Origin: Streptomyces klenkii
Lineage (GTDB): Bacteria > Actinomycetota > Actinomycetes > Streptomycetales > Streptomycetaceae
NCBI RefSeq assembly: GCF_003626645.1
Contig: NZ_RBAM01000018.1
Coordinates: forward strand, 1 to 64,000
Length of the DNA: 64,000 bases
Direction: 5' to 3'
In this document: positions 24,626 to 34,298 of the stretch, piece by piece
How the letters are laid out: every line of letters starts with the position of its first letter
Position numbering within the stretch: the stretch's first letter is position 1
Made by a program: the position numbers and the translations under genes
The notes under the pieces: model-generated
Database searches by the model: none
Seen by the model: only the letters and a program-made list of their open reading frames with translations
Told to the model about the DNA's origin: nothing

Positions 24626-26050
24626 TTACGGCCGCAGGCCCTTGCGCGGCTCGACGAGCGGCTTGTCGAGCTTCGCGTCGTACGTGGCGAGCGGCTTGGC
24701 GTGCGAGGCGTCCGCGGTCACCGCCGCCGGGGCGACGCCCGCCCACTCCAGCACCTTGGCCGTGGCCTTGGCCCGCTCGTCGGCGACGAGCTGGGCGATG
24801 TTGGAGCCGTGGTTGCCACCGGGCGCGTAGAAGCGGTAGTCGTCCCGCGCGGCCGCGTTCCTGCCGAGGCGGAACGGCTCGCTGCTCCACGGGTCGTTCT
24901 GCCCGTAGACGAAGAGCATCCGCTTGCTGTCCTCGCGCACCCAGCGGTCGACGTCCGCCATCGCGTTGCGCTTGAACTTCATCGGGATGTCCCGCGGCAC
25001 GTAGGCGCGCGGCTGGACGGCGTCCGGGTACCGCAGCAGGCCCTTCAGGTGCGGGTACTTGACGGTGGGCGCGCCGAGCTCGGTGCCCGCCTGGTAGTAG
25101 TACGGCGTGAAGCGCTCCAGGCCCTGGTCGGTGTAGCCGTCGAAGCCCGAGATGGTGTCGATGAACTTGTACAGGTCATCGGTGGAGGCGTTCGTGGCGG
25201 GCACGGTCGCGCACTCGCTCTGCAGGTGGTACTGCCAGAACGAGTAGACCAGGTCGAGGACGACGTTCTCGTAGGCCTTGTCGGCGTTGCCGATGACCTT
25301 GAACGTCTTGCCGTTCTCGTCGGCCCACTTCTGGTAGCGGGTGACGATCTCGCCGCGGCGCAGCAGCGCCTGGCGCTGCACCGAGTTCAGCTGGTTGCGG
25401 CAGGCCTGGTCGCCGACGTTCGCGAAGAACCGGTCGTAGGCCGAGTCGTCGTCGTTGTCGACGTCGTTAGGCGCGACGTAGGCGACGGTGCCGTTCATGT
25501 CGTTCGGGTAGAAGCGGCGGTAGTACGTGGCGGTCATGCCGCCCTTGCTGCCGCCGGTGGCCAGCCAGTTCTTGCCGTAGAGCGGCTTGAGGGCGGCGTA
25601 GAGGCGGTGCTGGTCGCTGGCCGCCTGGAAGATGTCGAGCTTCGACCAGTCGGCGGGCTGCGGCCGCGACGGCGTGAAGAATCGGTACTCCAGCGAGACC
25701 TGATTGCCGTCGACGATGCGGGCGGGCTCGCTCCGGCCCGGGCTGGTGTTGACGTTGTAGCCCGAGGTGAAGAAGACGGTCGGCCGGGCGGTCGACTTGT
25801 GCAGCAGCGTGAAGCGCTGCTGGAACGTTCCCTTGGCCGGGTTCCGGTGATCGACGGGCTGGTCGTAGGTCAGCACGAGGTAGCGGTAGCCCTCGTAGGG
25901 CTTCTCCTCGACCAGCTTCACCCCCGGAATCTTCAGGACGCGTTCCTTGATGTCCGGCTCGGTGGTTGCCGCTGCTGTCGCGGTGCCGCCGGCGCCGACG
26001 GTGCCCGCGAGCACCGTCAGGGCCAGCAGCCATCTGAATGCCTTACGCAC
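24626..26050 (-). CDS. Secreted S37-family prolyl tripeptidyl/aminopeptidase-like serine protease
   Basis: 474 aa. Sec signal peptide at residues 1-27 (WLLALTVLAGTVGAGGTATAA). Alpha/beta-hydrolase catalytic motifs of peptidase family S37: GGSKGG with Ser168, a late Asp in YGQNDPW and His in PGGNHGSN. Relatives in S. mobaraensis remove tri/tetrapeptides from protein N-termini, for instance in transglutaminase maturation. Monocistronic; convergent with the lipoprotein gene (30 bp between stops). Confidence 0.88.
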   Translation of the reverse strand: MRKAFRWLLALTVLAGTVGAGGTATAAATTEPDIKERVLKIPGVKLVEEKPYEGYRYLVLTYDQPVDHRNPAKGTFQQRFTLLHKSTARPTVFFTSGYNVNTSPGRSEPARIVDGNQVSLEYRFFTPSRPQPADWSKLDIFQAASDQHRLYAALKPLYGKNWLATGGSKGGMTATYYRRFYPNDMNGTVAYVAPNDVDNDDDSAYDRFFANVGDQACRNQLNSVQRQALLRRGEIVTRYQKWADENGKTFKVIGNADKAYENVVLDLVYSFWQYHLQSECATVPATNASTDDLYKFIDTISGFDGYTDQGLERFTPYYYQAGTELGAPTVKYPHLKGLLRYPDAVQPRAYVPRDIPMKFKRNAMADVDRWVREDSKRMLFVYGQNDPWSSEPFRLGRNAAARDDYRFYAPGGNHGSNIAQLVADERAKATAKVLEWAGVAPAAVTADASHAKPLATYDAKLDKPLVEPRKGLRP

Positions 26051-26163
26051 TCACCCTCCCCTGGGTCGCAAAGTCCGCCGCGAACCTACCGGGGGGCAGA
26101 CCTGCGCACCAGCCCCTTTCCGTCAGCCGGGCACCAGGGCCACCTTGCCGCGCGCGCGTCCCC

Positions 26164-26745
26164 TCAGGCGGTGCGCTTGGCGTACGTGATCATCACGACG
26201 CCGTTGCCGAACGAGCGGGTCCCCTTGAGGTCGTAGCGCTCCGGGGCGAACTCCGCCGCGAACAGAGGGATGCCCTTCCCTGCCACGAACGGGTTGACCT
26301 TGACGACGATCTCGTCGATCTCGTCCCGCAGCTGGCCTGCGAGGCTCGCCCCGCCGCACAGCCAGATCCCCTTGCCCTCCTCCTGCTTGAGGCCGCGGAC
26401 CAGCTCCACCACGTCGCCGGAGAAGACCGTGACCGCGGGGTCGGGGCTGGTGGTCAGGGACTTCGAGACAACGTACTGCCGCAGGTGCGGGTACGGGCTG
26501 GTCATGCCGGCCGACAGGCCGGGCTCGTAGGTGTTGCGCCCCATCAGGACCGTGTCGAAGTCCCTGTTGTCCGGGCCGAGTCCGACGGCCTCGCGGCCGC
26601 GCGCGGAGACCGTGTCGGGGTAGCTCTCGACCAGGGCGGAGACGTACGCGTCGTCCAGGATCGACATCATGAAGCCGAACTCGTCGCCCGGGCCGGCGAT
26701 GAAGCCGTCGATGGTGGTGGCGATGAAGTACGTGAGCTTGCGCAT
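26164..26745 (-). CDS. RibD-C/dihydrofolate-reductase-family protein
   Basis: 193 aa. MRKLTYFIATTIDGFIAGPGDE and DFDTVLMGRNTYEPGL are DHFR/RibD C-terminal domain hallmarks; IWLCGGASLAGQL is the NADPH-site loop. Stand-alone members are reductases of unknown substrate and not the essential DHFR. ATG 26745 behind GGGGGGA. Confidence 0.85.
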   Translation of the reverse strand: MRKLTYFIATTIDGFIAGPGDEFGFMMSILDDAYVSALVESYPDTVSARGREAVGLGPDNRDFDTVLMGRNTYEPGLSAGMTSPYPHLRQYVVSKSLTTSPDPAVTVFSGDVVELVRGLKQEEGKGIWLCGGASLAGQLRDEIDEIVVKVNPFVAGKGIPLFAAEFAPERYDLKGTRSFGNGVVMITYAKRTA

Positions 26746-26822
26746 CGGGTCCCCCCGCTCGGTACGAAGCGCCTCGTCAAGGCCTGCCGGGCGCCAACGT
26801 ACCGGGCGGGGAGCCCCCGGGC

Positions 26823-29800
26823 CTACGCCGGCACCGCCTCGCCCGTGAACGTCCGCCACAGCTCCGCGTAGCGCCCGTCAAGGGCCAGCAGCTCGCTGTG
26901 CGTGCCGTCCTCGGCGACGCGGCCGTGGTCGAGGACCACCACCCGGTCCGCGCGGGCGGCCGTGGTCAGCCGGTGGGCGACCACGAGCGTCGTGCGGCGC
27001 CCGGCCAGCCGCTCCGTGGCCTGGTTGACCAGCGCCTCGGTGGCCAGGTCGAGCGCGGCCGTGGCCTCGTCCAGCAGCAGGACGTCCGGGTCGACGAGCT
27101 CCGCGCGGGCCAGGGCGATCAGCTGGCGCTGGCCGGCGGAGAGGTTGCGGCCGCGCTCGGTGACCGCGTGCAGGTAGCCGCCGTCGAGCGTGGCGATCAT
27201 GTCGTGCGCGCCGACCGCCCGCGCCGCGGCCTCCACCTCGGCGTCGCCGGCGTCCGGGCGCCCGTAGGCGATCGCGTCGCGCACCGTGCCGGGGAAGAGG
27301 TAGGGCTCCTGCGGGACGACGCCGAGCCGGTGCCGGTAGCCGGTGGGGTCGAGCTCGCGCACGTCGTGCCCGTCCACGAGGACGGCGCCGCTCGTCGGGT
27401 CGTAGAACCGCGCCACCAGCTTGACCAGGGTCGACTTGCCGGCGCCCGTCTCGCCGACGAACGCGACGGTCTGGCCGGCCGGGATCGTCAGCCGGATGCC
27501 GGACAGGGCGTGCTCGCCGTCGCCGTAGTGGAAGGCGACGTCGTCGAAGACGATCTCGCCGCTGAGCTCGCGCACCTCGCGCGGCCGCCGCGCCACGGGC
27601 GTGGTCGTCGGCTCGCGCAGCAGGCCCTGCACCCGGCCGAGCGAGACGGTGGCCTGCTGGTAGCCGTCGAAGACCTGGGACAGCTGCTGGACGGGCGCGA
27701 AGAACAGGTCGATGTAGAGCAGGTAGGCGACCAGCGCGCCCGCGGTCAGCGTGCCGTCGCCCACCCGGCCGGCGCCCACGATCAGGACCGCGGCGGCGGC
27801 CACGGACGACAGCAGCTGCACGAACGGGAAGTAGACCGATATCAGCCACTGGCCGCGCACCCGCGCCTGCCGGTAGGACCGGCTGCGCTCCGCGAAGCGC
27901 CGGGCGCCCGCCTCCTCGCGCCGGAACGCCTGCACGATGCGCAGGCCCGCGACGCTCTCCTGGAGGTCGGCGTTGACGAGCCCCACGCGCTCGCGCGCCA
28001 GCTCGTACGCCTTGACGCTCTGCCGGCGGAAGACGACGGTGCCCACGACCAGCAGGGGCAGCGTCGCGAAGACCACGAGGGCCAGCTCCACGTCGATGAC
28101 GAGGAGGGCGACGAGGATGCCGAAGAAGGTGAGGACGGAGACGACGGCGGTGACCAGACCGGTCTGGAGGAACGTCGACAGGGCGTCCACGTCCGTCGTC
28201 ATCCGCGTCATGATCTTGCCGGTGAGCTCGCGCTCGTAGTAGTCGAGGCCCAGCCGCTGGAGCTGGGCGAAGATCTTCACGCGCAGCGCGTAGAGGATGC
28301 GCTCGCCCGTACGGCCGGTCAGGCGGGTCTCCGCGACCTGGGCGGCCCACTGTCCCGCGACGACGAGCAGGGCCAGCCCCGAGGCCGCCCAGACCGCTCC
28401 CAGGGCCAGCTGCTGGACGCCCTTGTCGATGCCGTGCCGGATCAGGACGGGCAGCAGCAGGCCGGCGACGGCGTCGACGGCCACGAGCAGCAGGCTGATG
28501 AGGAGCGGCGTGCGGAAGCCGCGCAGCAGCTGCCGCAGCCCGTACGCCTCCTCGGGGCGCGCGGCCTGCTCCTCGTCCACATCGGGGGTGTCGTCCGCGG
28601 GCGGCAGGGCGGCCACCTTGGCGAGCAGTTCGGGCGTGGCGGGCATCCCCGTGACGCCGTCGGCGGAGCCGGAGGGCTCGTCCTTGCGCACCCATAGGGC
28701 GGGAGTGACGCCGTTAACCACAGGGTGCCCCGCGGGCTGCTGGGAGGCCACGGCGGGTGCCGCCTCCTTCGCGTGCGGCGCCTGGCCCGCCGGGTCCTTC
28801 ACGACGCCCGCGAGCTCACCCGGGTCCGTCAGCAGGACGCGGTACCGCTCGCAGCGATCCTCCAGCTCCTGCGCCGTGCCGACGTCCACGAGCCGGCCGC
28901 CGTCCAGCACGGCGATCCGGTCGGCGAGCGCCAGCGTCGACGCGCGGTGGGCGATGAGCAGGGTCGTGCGGCCCGCCATGACGCTGCGCAGCGCCTCGTG
29001 GATCTCGTGCTCCACGCGCGCGTCGACCGCGGACGTGGCGTCGTCCAGGAGCAGCAGGCGCGGGTCGGTGAGGATCGCGCGGGCGAGGGCGACGCGCTGG
29101 CGCTGGCCGCCGGAGAGGGTCAGGCCCTGTTCGCCGACGGCGGTGTCGTAGCCGTCGGGGAGGGCGCTGATGAAGCCGTCCGCCTGGGCGGCGCGCGCGG
29201 CGGCGCGGATCTGCTCGTCGGTGGCGTCGGGGTGCCCGTAGGCGATGTTCTCGCGGATGGTGTCGGAGAACAGGAAGCTGTCCTCGGGCACGAGGCCGAT
29301 GGCGGCGCGCAGGGAGGGCAGGGTGAGGTCGCGGACGTCGTGGCCGCCGACGCGCACGGCGCCGCCGGTGACGTCGTAGAAGCGCGGCAGCAGCAGGGAG
29401 ACGGTGGACTTGCCGCTGCCGGAGGCGCCGACGACGGCCACGGTCTCGCCGGGCTCGATGCGCAGGGAGAAGCCGTCGAGGACGGACCGGGCGGGGTCGT
29501 AGCCGAAGGAGACCTTGTCGAACTCGACGGTGGCGGGGGCGTCCGCGGGCAGCTCGTGGGCGTCCGGGCGCTCCTGGACGACGGGCTCGGTGTCGACGAG
29601 TTCGAGGACGCGCTCGACGCCGGCGCGGGCCTGCTGGCCGACGGTGAGGACCATGGTGAGCATCCGCACGGGGCCGACGAGCTGGGCGAGGTAGGTCGAG
29701 AAGGCGACGAACGTGCCGAGGGTGATCTGGCCGCGGGTGGCCATCCAGCCGCCGAGGGCGAGCATGGCGACCTGCCCGAGGGCGGGGACGGCCTGGAGGG

Positions 29801-30554
29801 CCGGGGTGTAGCGGGAGTTGAGGCGCACGGTGCGCAGGCGGCCGGCGAAGAGCCTGCGGCTCACCTCGCGGAGCTTGGCGGTCTCCTGCTCCTCCTGGCC
29901 GAAGCCCTTGACGACGCGCACGCCGGTGACGGCGCCGTCCACGACGCCCGCGACGGCCGCGGCCTGTCCCTGGGCGTACCAGGTGGCGGGGAAGAGCCGG
30001 GTGCGGCTGTGCTTGGCGAGGATCCACAGCGCGGGGGCGACGGCCAGGGCGACGACGGTCAGGAGCGGGGAGAGGGTCACCATCACGACGAGCGAGATGG
30101 CGAAGAGCATGAGGTTGCCGATCATCATCGGCAGCATGAAGAGGAGGCTCTGGATCAGCTGGAGGTCGCTGGTGGCGCGGCCGACGACCTGTCCCGTGGA
30201 CAGCTCGTCCTGGCGGCGGCCGTCGAGCCGGGCGATCGCGGCGTGCATCTCGGTCCGCAGGTCGTGCTGGACGTCGAGGGCGAGCCGGCCGCCGTAGTAG
30301 CGGCGCACGTACGTCAGGCCGTAGACGACTACGGCGGCGGCTATGAGGAGCACGGCCCAGGGGGCCAGGGGGCGCTGGTGGGAGCCGATCACGTCGTCGA
30401 TGATCAGCTTGGGTATGAGAGGCACGAGCGCCATGACGGCCATGCCGGCCAGCGAGGAGCCGAGGGCGAGGAGCACCGCGGTGCGGTAGCGCCAGCAGTA
30501 GCCGGCGAGCCGCCTGGCCCATCCTTGACCTGTCGTGTCCTTCGCCGCTGCCAC
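26823..30554 (-). CDS. Fused double ABC exporter (TMD-NBD-TMD-NBD in one chain)
   Basis: About 1243 aa: two complete ABC-B type half-transporters in one polypeptide. Each half has six hydrophobic helices then an ATPase. Half 1: Walker A VGASGSGKST near residue 380, signature LSGGQRQRVALARA, Walker B LLLLDDATSA. Half 2: Walker A VGETGAGKST near 1025, signature LSAGQRQLIALARA, Walker B VLLLDEATAA. A 90-residue Ala/Pro-rich linker joins them. Half 2 has a variant LSAGQ. GTG 30554 is preferred because a perfect AGGAGG stands 6 bp upstream; ATG 30623 lacks one. Expected to export lipids or drugs. Two-gene fusions of this heterodimeric type are known in Streptomyces. Confidence 0.9.
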   Translation of the reverse strand: MAAAKDTTGQGWARRLAGYCWRYRTAVLLALGSSLAGMAVMALVPLIPKLIIDDVIGSHQRPLAPWAVLLIAAAVVVYGLTYVRRYYGGRLALDVQHDLRTEMHAAIARLDGRRQDELSTGQVVGRATSDLQLIQSLLFMLPMMIGNLMLFAISLVVMVTLSPLLTVVALAVAPALWILAKHSRTRLFPATWYAQGQAAAVAGVVDGAVTGVRVVKGFGQEEQETAKLREVSRRLFAGRLRTVRLNSRYTPALQAVPALGQVAMLALGGWMATRGQITLGTFVAFSTYLAQLVGPVRMLTMVLTVGQQARAGVERVLELVDTEPVVQERPDAHELPADAPATVEFDKVSFGYDPARSVLDGFSLRIEPGETVAVVGASGSGKSTVSLLLPRFYDVTGGAVRVGGHDVRDLTLPSLRAAIGLVPEDSFLFSDTIRENIAYGHPDATDEQIRAAARAAQADGFISALPDGYDTAVGEQGLTLSGGQRQRVALARAILTDPRLLLLDDATSAVDARVEHEIHEALRSVMAGRTTLLIAHRASTLALADRIAVLDGGRLVDVGTAQELEDRCERYRVLLTDPGELAGVVKDPAGQAPHAKEAAPAVASQQPAGHPVVNGVTPALWVRKDEPSGSADGVTGMPATPELLAKVAALPPADDTPDVDEEQAARPEEAYGLRQLLRGFRTPLLISLLLVAVDAVAGLLLPVLIRHGIDKGVQQLALGAVWAASGLALLVVAGQWAAQVAETRLTGRTGERILYALRVKIFAQLQRLGLDYYERELTGKIMTRMTTDVDALSTFLQTGLVTAVVSVLTFFGILVALLVIDVELALVVFATLPLLVVGTVVFRRQSVKAYELARERVGLVNADLQESVAGLRIVQAFRREEAGARRFAERSRSYRQARVRGQWLISVYFPFVQLLSSVAAAAVLIVGAGRVGDGTLTAGALVAYLLYIDLFFAPVQQLSQVFDGYQQATVSLGRVQGLLREPTTTPVARRPREVRELSGEIVFDDVAFHYGDGEHALSGIRLTIPAGQTVAFVGETGAGKSTLVKLVARFYDPTSGAVLVDGHDVRELDPTGYRHRLGVVPQEPYLFPGTVRDAIAYGRPDAGDAEVEAAARAVGAHDMIATLDGGYLHAVTERGRNLSAGQRQLIALARAELVDPDVLLLDEATAALDLATEALVNQATERLAGRRTTLVVAHRLTTAARADRVVVLDHGRVAEDGTHSELLALDGRYAELWRTFTGEAVPA

Positions 30555-30669
30555 CCGAGCCTCCTGCGCTGCCACTCTCGTCCTGCTGACGGAGGGCCCA
30601 ACGCCCTGGGCTGCGGATTTCATCCCGCCGCAACAAGGGAGGAGCAGGAGGCCGGGGTGTTCGCTTCCG

Positions 30670-31776
30670 CTACGGCCGCGGCAGGCGCACCGTGAGCGAG
30701 TAGAGGCGGGTGATCTGCGCAGCGTTCTGGTTGTCGTCGCTCACCAGCAGTAGGCGGAGTGAGCCTCCGCCGCGCTTCGTGACGGCGAGGCCCTCGATGT
30801 TGTCCAGGAGGGGGTTCTGCTGGGGCTGCCGCGCGGTCGCGCCCAGGGACGGGCAGGCGCCGAGGTCGGCGAGGAGCTTCTTGCCCACGGGGCGGGTGGC
30901 CGCGCCGCCCGGCAGGTTCGTGACGGCGCTGACGTCGCTCGCGCGGCGCGGGTCGGCGAGGTAGAGCCGTACGGTGTTGCCGACTCCCGGCGTGAAGCCG
31001 CGCTCCAGGACCAGGAGGCGGCCGTCCCCGGCCGCGGTGATCTCGGCGACGCCGAGGCCCTTGTCGGCCGGGTAGGCGTACTGCGGGCCGAGGGCGAACT
31101 CCTGCCGGCCGTGCCGCTGCCAGGTTTGCAGGCGTACGAGCGGCCTGCCGGCGGCGTCCTGTCCGTCACCGGTGAGGGACTGCTCCATGGAGGCGATCAG
31201 CGTGCGCCCGCCGGGCTGGAGGGTCAGCCCTTCGAAGGTCTGGTTGGACACGGCGCGGCCCGCCGGGGCGACCTGGAGCGCGCCGGGCACCGGCAGCCGG
31301 CCCAGCAGCTTGCCGTCCTTGCCGTAGCGGCGCACGGACGGCTCGGTCTCGGAGGTCACCAGCCGGGTGCCGTCGCGGTCGACGACCAGGCCCTCGGAGT
31401 CGAGCGGGCCGCCCTTCTCGTCGGCAAGGTTCACGACCCGTACGGGCTTCGCGGACGGAGTCCCGCGCCCCTCCTGCCGCACGTCGAGGGAGAACAGCTG
31501 GGAGCGGTCGGAGAGCGCGGCGACAGTGCCGTCCTTGTCGACGGCGAGCGCCGAGAAGTTGCCCACGAACGACCCCTGGAACGTCGCCTTGTCCAAGGCG
31601 TCGGAGAAGCCGTCGATCCGCACGGAGGGCGAGCACGCGCGCGCGGGCGCGTGTGCCTGCGCTTGCGCTTGCCGGGGCGCCGCCGCGGCGGTCGTCGGGG
31701 TCAGGCACGCGGCCGCGGCCAGCGCGGCGGCGGTGGCGGCGAACGCGGATCTGGTACGCACGGATCTGGTACGCAC
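30670..31776 (-). CDS. Secreted esterase-like-activity-of-phytase family protein
   Basis: 368 aa. Signal peptide (FAATAAALAAAACLTPTTAAAA), then a beta-propeller-like phytase/esterase domain: GNFSALAVDKDGTVAALSDRSQLF, GGPLDSEGLVVDRDG and NIEGLAVTKRGGGSLRLLLVSDDN. Extracellular, enzymatic activity uncertain. GTG start 31776 behind AGGAGG. The first codons contain a tandem 15-bp repeat (RTRSVRTRS). Followed, 115 bp downstream, by the ABC exporter gene. Confidence 0.8.
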   Translation of the reverse strand: MRTRSVRTRSAFAATAAALAAAACLTPTTAAAAPRQAQAQAHAPARACSPSVRIDGFSDALDKATFQGSFVGNFSALAVDKDGTVAALSDRSQLFSLDVRQEGRGTPSAKPVRVVNLADEKGGPLDSEGLVVDRDGTRLVTSETEPSVRRYGKDGKLLGRLPVPGALQVAPAGRAVSNQTFEGLTLQPGGRTLIASMEQSLTGDGQDAAGRPLVRLQTWQRHGRQEFALGPQYAYPADKGLGVAEITAAGDGRLLVLERGFTPGVGNTVRLYLADPRRASDVSAVTNLPGGAATRPVGKKLLADLGACPSLGATARQPQQNPLLDNIEGLAVTKRGGGSLRLLLVSDDNQNAAQITRLYSLTVRLPRP

Positions 31777-31891
31777 GGGCGGGCCTCCTGGGGCGGCTGC
31801 GGGTGACTGTGCTCACCGTAGGTCGCCCGGGGCGGCAGGGGAGTTGATTCGCGTGAACGTACGGGAAAACACGGCGTGACGGCCCGGCCCC

Positions 31892-34060
31892 TCACAGGCC
31901 CGGCACGAACTCCAGCAGCAGGTCGATGAGTTTGATGCCGGCGAAGGGCGCGATCAGCCCGCCCACCCCGTACAGGCCGAGGTTGCGGCGCAGCAGGGCG
32001 TGCGCGCTGGAGGGGGCGTAGCGGACGCCGCGCAGGGCGAGGGGGATCAGGGCGACGATGACCAGGGCGTTGAAGATGATCGCGGAGGCGATGGCCGAGG
32101 TCGGGCTGTGCAGGCCCATGACGTTGAGCTTCTCCAGGCCCTCGTAGCCGGCCACGCCGCCGAACATGGCGGGGACGATCGCGAAGTACTTGGCGACGTC
32201 GTTGCAGATGGAGAAGGTGGTGAGCGCGCCGCGGGTGATGAGGAGCTGCTTGCCGATCTGGACGATCTCGATGAGCTTGGTGGGGTCGGAGTCCAGGTCC
32301 ACCATGTTCCCGGCTTCCTTGGCGGCCGAGGTGCCGGTGTTCATGGCCACGCCCACGTCCGCCTGCGCGAGCGCGGGGGCGTCGTTCGTGCCGTCGCCCG
32401 TCATCGCCACGAGCTTGCCGCCGGCCTGCTCCTCGCGGATGCGGGCGAGCTTGTGCTCGGGGGTCGCCTCGGCGATGAAGTCGTCCACGCCGGCCTCGGC
32501 TGCGATGGCCTTGGCGGTGAGCGGGTTGTCGCCGGTGACCATGACGGTCCTGATGCCCATGGCGCGCAGTTCGGCGAAGCGGTCGGCGATGCCGGGCTTG
32601 ACGACGTCCTTGAGGTGGACGGCGCCGAGGACCCGGCAGCCGTCGGGGTCCTCCAGGGCGACGAGCAGCGGGGTGCCGCCGCCGGCCGCGATGGAGTCCG
32701 CGATCCAGGCGGCCTCGGCGGGGACGTCGCCGCCGCGCCGGGTCACCCACTGCGCGACGGCGCTACCGGCGCCCTTGCGGATGCGGCAGAACTCCCCGTC
32801 GTAGGCGAAGTCGGCCCCGCTCATCCGCGTCTGCGCGGAGAACGGCACGAAGCGGCCGTGCGCGAGCTCGCCGTCGCCGTGCCGGATCCCGTATTGCTGC
32901 GCGAGGGTGACGATGGAGCGGCCCTCGGGCGTCTCGTCGGCCAGGGAGGCGAGCTGGGCGGCGTCGGCCAGCAGCTCGTGCGGGACGCCCTTGACGGGCA
33001 CGAAGGCGGCCGCTTGGCGGTTCCCCAGGGTGATGGTGCCGGTCTTGTCCAGGAGGAGCGTGTTGACGTCCCCTGCGGCCTCCACGGCCCGTCCGGACAG
33101 CGCGAGGACGTTGCGCTGGACGAGGCGGTCCATGCCGGCGATGCCGATCGCCGACAGCAGGGCGCCGATGGTCGTGGGGATGAGAGTGACGAGAAGTGCG
33201 ACGAGGACGGTGATGGTCTGCGGGGCGCCGGCCCAGCCCGCCATGGGCTGGAGCGACACCACCGCCAGGATGAAGATCACGGTCAGGGAGGCGAGCAGGA
33301 TGTTCAGGGCCAGCTCGTTGGGCGTCTTCCGCCGGCTGGTGCCCTCGACCAGGGCGATCATGCGGTCGAGGAAGGTGTGGCCGGGGCGCGAGGTGATGCG
33401 GACGACGATCCGGTCGGAGAGCACCTTCGTCCCGCCGGTGACGCCCGAGCGGTCGCCGCCGGCCTCGCGGATGACCGGCGCGGACTCGCCCGTGATGGCC
33501 GACTCGTCCACCGACGCGACGCCGTCGACGACCTCGCCGTCGCCGGGGATGGTCCCGCCCGCCTCCACGCACACGAAGTCCTGCGGGCGCAGGTCCGCGG
33601 CGACCACGCGCTCCTCGTACCAGTCGCGCCGGTCCATGCCGACCCGCCACGAGCGCAGGCGGCGGGCGACGGTGGTGTCGCGGGTGCGGCGCAGCGTCTC
33701 GGCCTGGGCCTTGCCGCGGCCCTCGGCGACGGCCTCGGCCAGGTTGGCGAAGAGGACGGTCAGCCACAGCCAGACGCTGATGAGCCAGGTGAAGGCGGAC
33801 GGGTCGAGGAGCGCGGAGAGGGTGGTGAGGACGGAGCCGGCCTCGACCACGAACAGCACCGGGTGCTTGACCATGACCCTGGGGTGCAGCTTGCGGAAGG
33901 CGTCCGGGAGGGAGGCCGCGAGCTGGCGGAGGTCGACGGCACCGCCCGCCACCCTCCGGTGCCGTTTCCGCCCGGCGGGCGGGGCGGGGAGGGGAGTGAC
34001 GACGTTCTCTTCGGGCTGTCCGGACTGGCCGGACTGTTCGGGCAGCAGGTGAAGCGACAA
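31892..34060 (-). CDS. kdpB: Potassium-transporting P-type ATPase B subunit, without kdpA/kdpC
   Basis: 722 aa, slightly long because of a 40-residue head. Conserved PDAFRKLHPRVMVKHPVLFVVEAGSVLTT, actuator TGES (AITGESAPV), phosphorylation DKTGTIT, and hinge GDGTNDAPALAQADVGVAMNTGT identify KdpB. KdpB energises K+ uptake through the KdpA channel with KdpC as chaperone, but neither is encoded on either side (31777-31891 and 34061-34298 are non-coding). TTG at 34060 is the apparent start with AAGG upstream. It may pair with subunits elsewhere or be a relict. Confidence 0.9.
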   Translation of the reverse strand: MSLHLLPEQSGQSGQPEENVVTPLPAPPAGRKRHRRVAGGAVDLRQLAASLPDAFRKLHPRVMVKHPVLFVVEAGSVLTTLSALLDPSAFTWLISVWLWLTVLFANLAEAVAEGRGKAQAETLRRTRDTTVARRLRSWRVGMDRRDWYEERVVAADLRPQDFVCVEAGGTIPGDGEVVDGVASVDESAITGESAPVIREAGGDRSGVTGGTKVLSDRIVVRITSRPGHTFLDRMIALVEGTSRRKTPNELALNILLASLTVIFILAVVSLQPMAGWAGAPQTITVLVALLVTLIPTTIGALLSAIGIAGMDRLVQRNVLALSGRAVEAAGDVNTLLLDKTGTITLGNRQAAAFVPVKGVPHELLADAAQLASLADETPEGRSIVTLAQQYGIRHGDGELAHGRFVPFSAQTRMSGADFAYDGEFCRIRKGAGSAVAQWVTRRGGDVPAEAAWIADSIAAGGGTPLLVALEDPDGCRVLGAVHLKDVVKPGIADRFAELRAMGIRTVMVTGDNPLTAKAIAAEAGVDDFIAEATPEHKLARIREEQAGGKLVAMTGDGTNDAPALAQADVGVAMNTGTSAAKEAGNMVDLDSDPTKLIEIVQIGKQLLITRGALTTFSICNDVAKYFAIVPAMFGGVAGYEGLEKLNVMGLHSPTSAIASAIIFNALVIVALIPLALRGVRYAPSSAHALLRRNLGLYGVGGLIAPFAGIKLIDLLLEFVPGL

Positions 34061-34225
34061 CGGGCCGGCCTTCGACGGAGGTGGGTGATCACCTCAGCCA
34101 ACCGTCCGGGCACGGTCCGTCACCTGATCCTTACGCGCCCTTGTCGGGCGGCGGGTCCGGGCTGACGCACCTTTGACGCGGCCGTACGGGTCTCGACGCG
34201 GCCGTACGGGCTCCCTGGACGCGAA

Positions 34226-34262
34226 AGCGCCGGGCGGCCGGTTTCCCGGCCCGCCCGGCGCT
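34226..34262 (-). terminator. Terminator of the agmatinase gene
   Basis: AGCGCCGGGCG arms face each other with an inner GCCGG/CCGGC stem and one bulge, 37 bp beyond the agmatinase stop. A 16-bp direct repeat GACGCGGCCGTACGGG is found twice just left of it (34177-34210). Confidence 0.7.
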
Positions 34263-34298
34263 CGGCGGTCAGCGCTCGCGCCCTGCGCGGGGGTGACG

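Noticed and set aside
31777..31891. A degraded kdpC downstream of kdpB
   Set aside because: No KdpC-like residues in any frame of the 115-bp gap; nothing to support a pseudogene.
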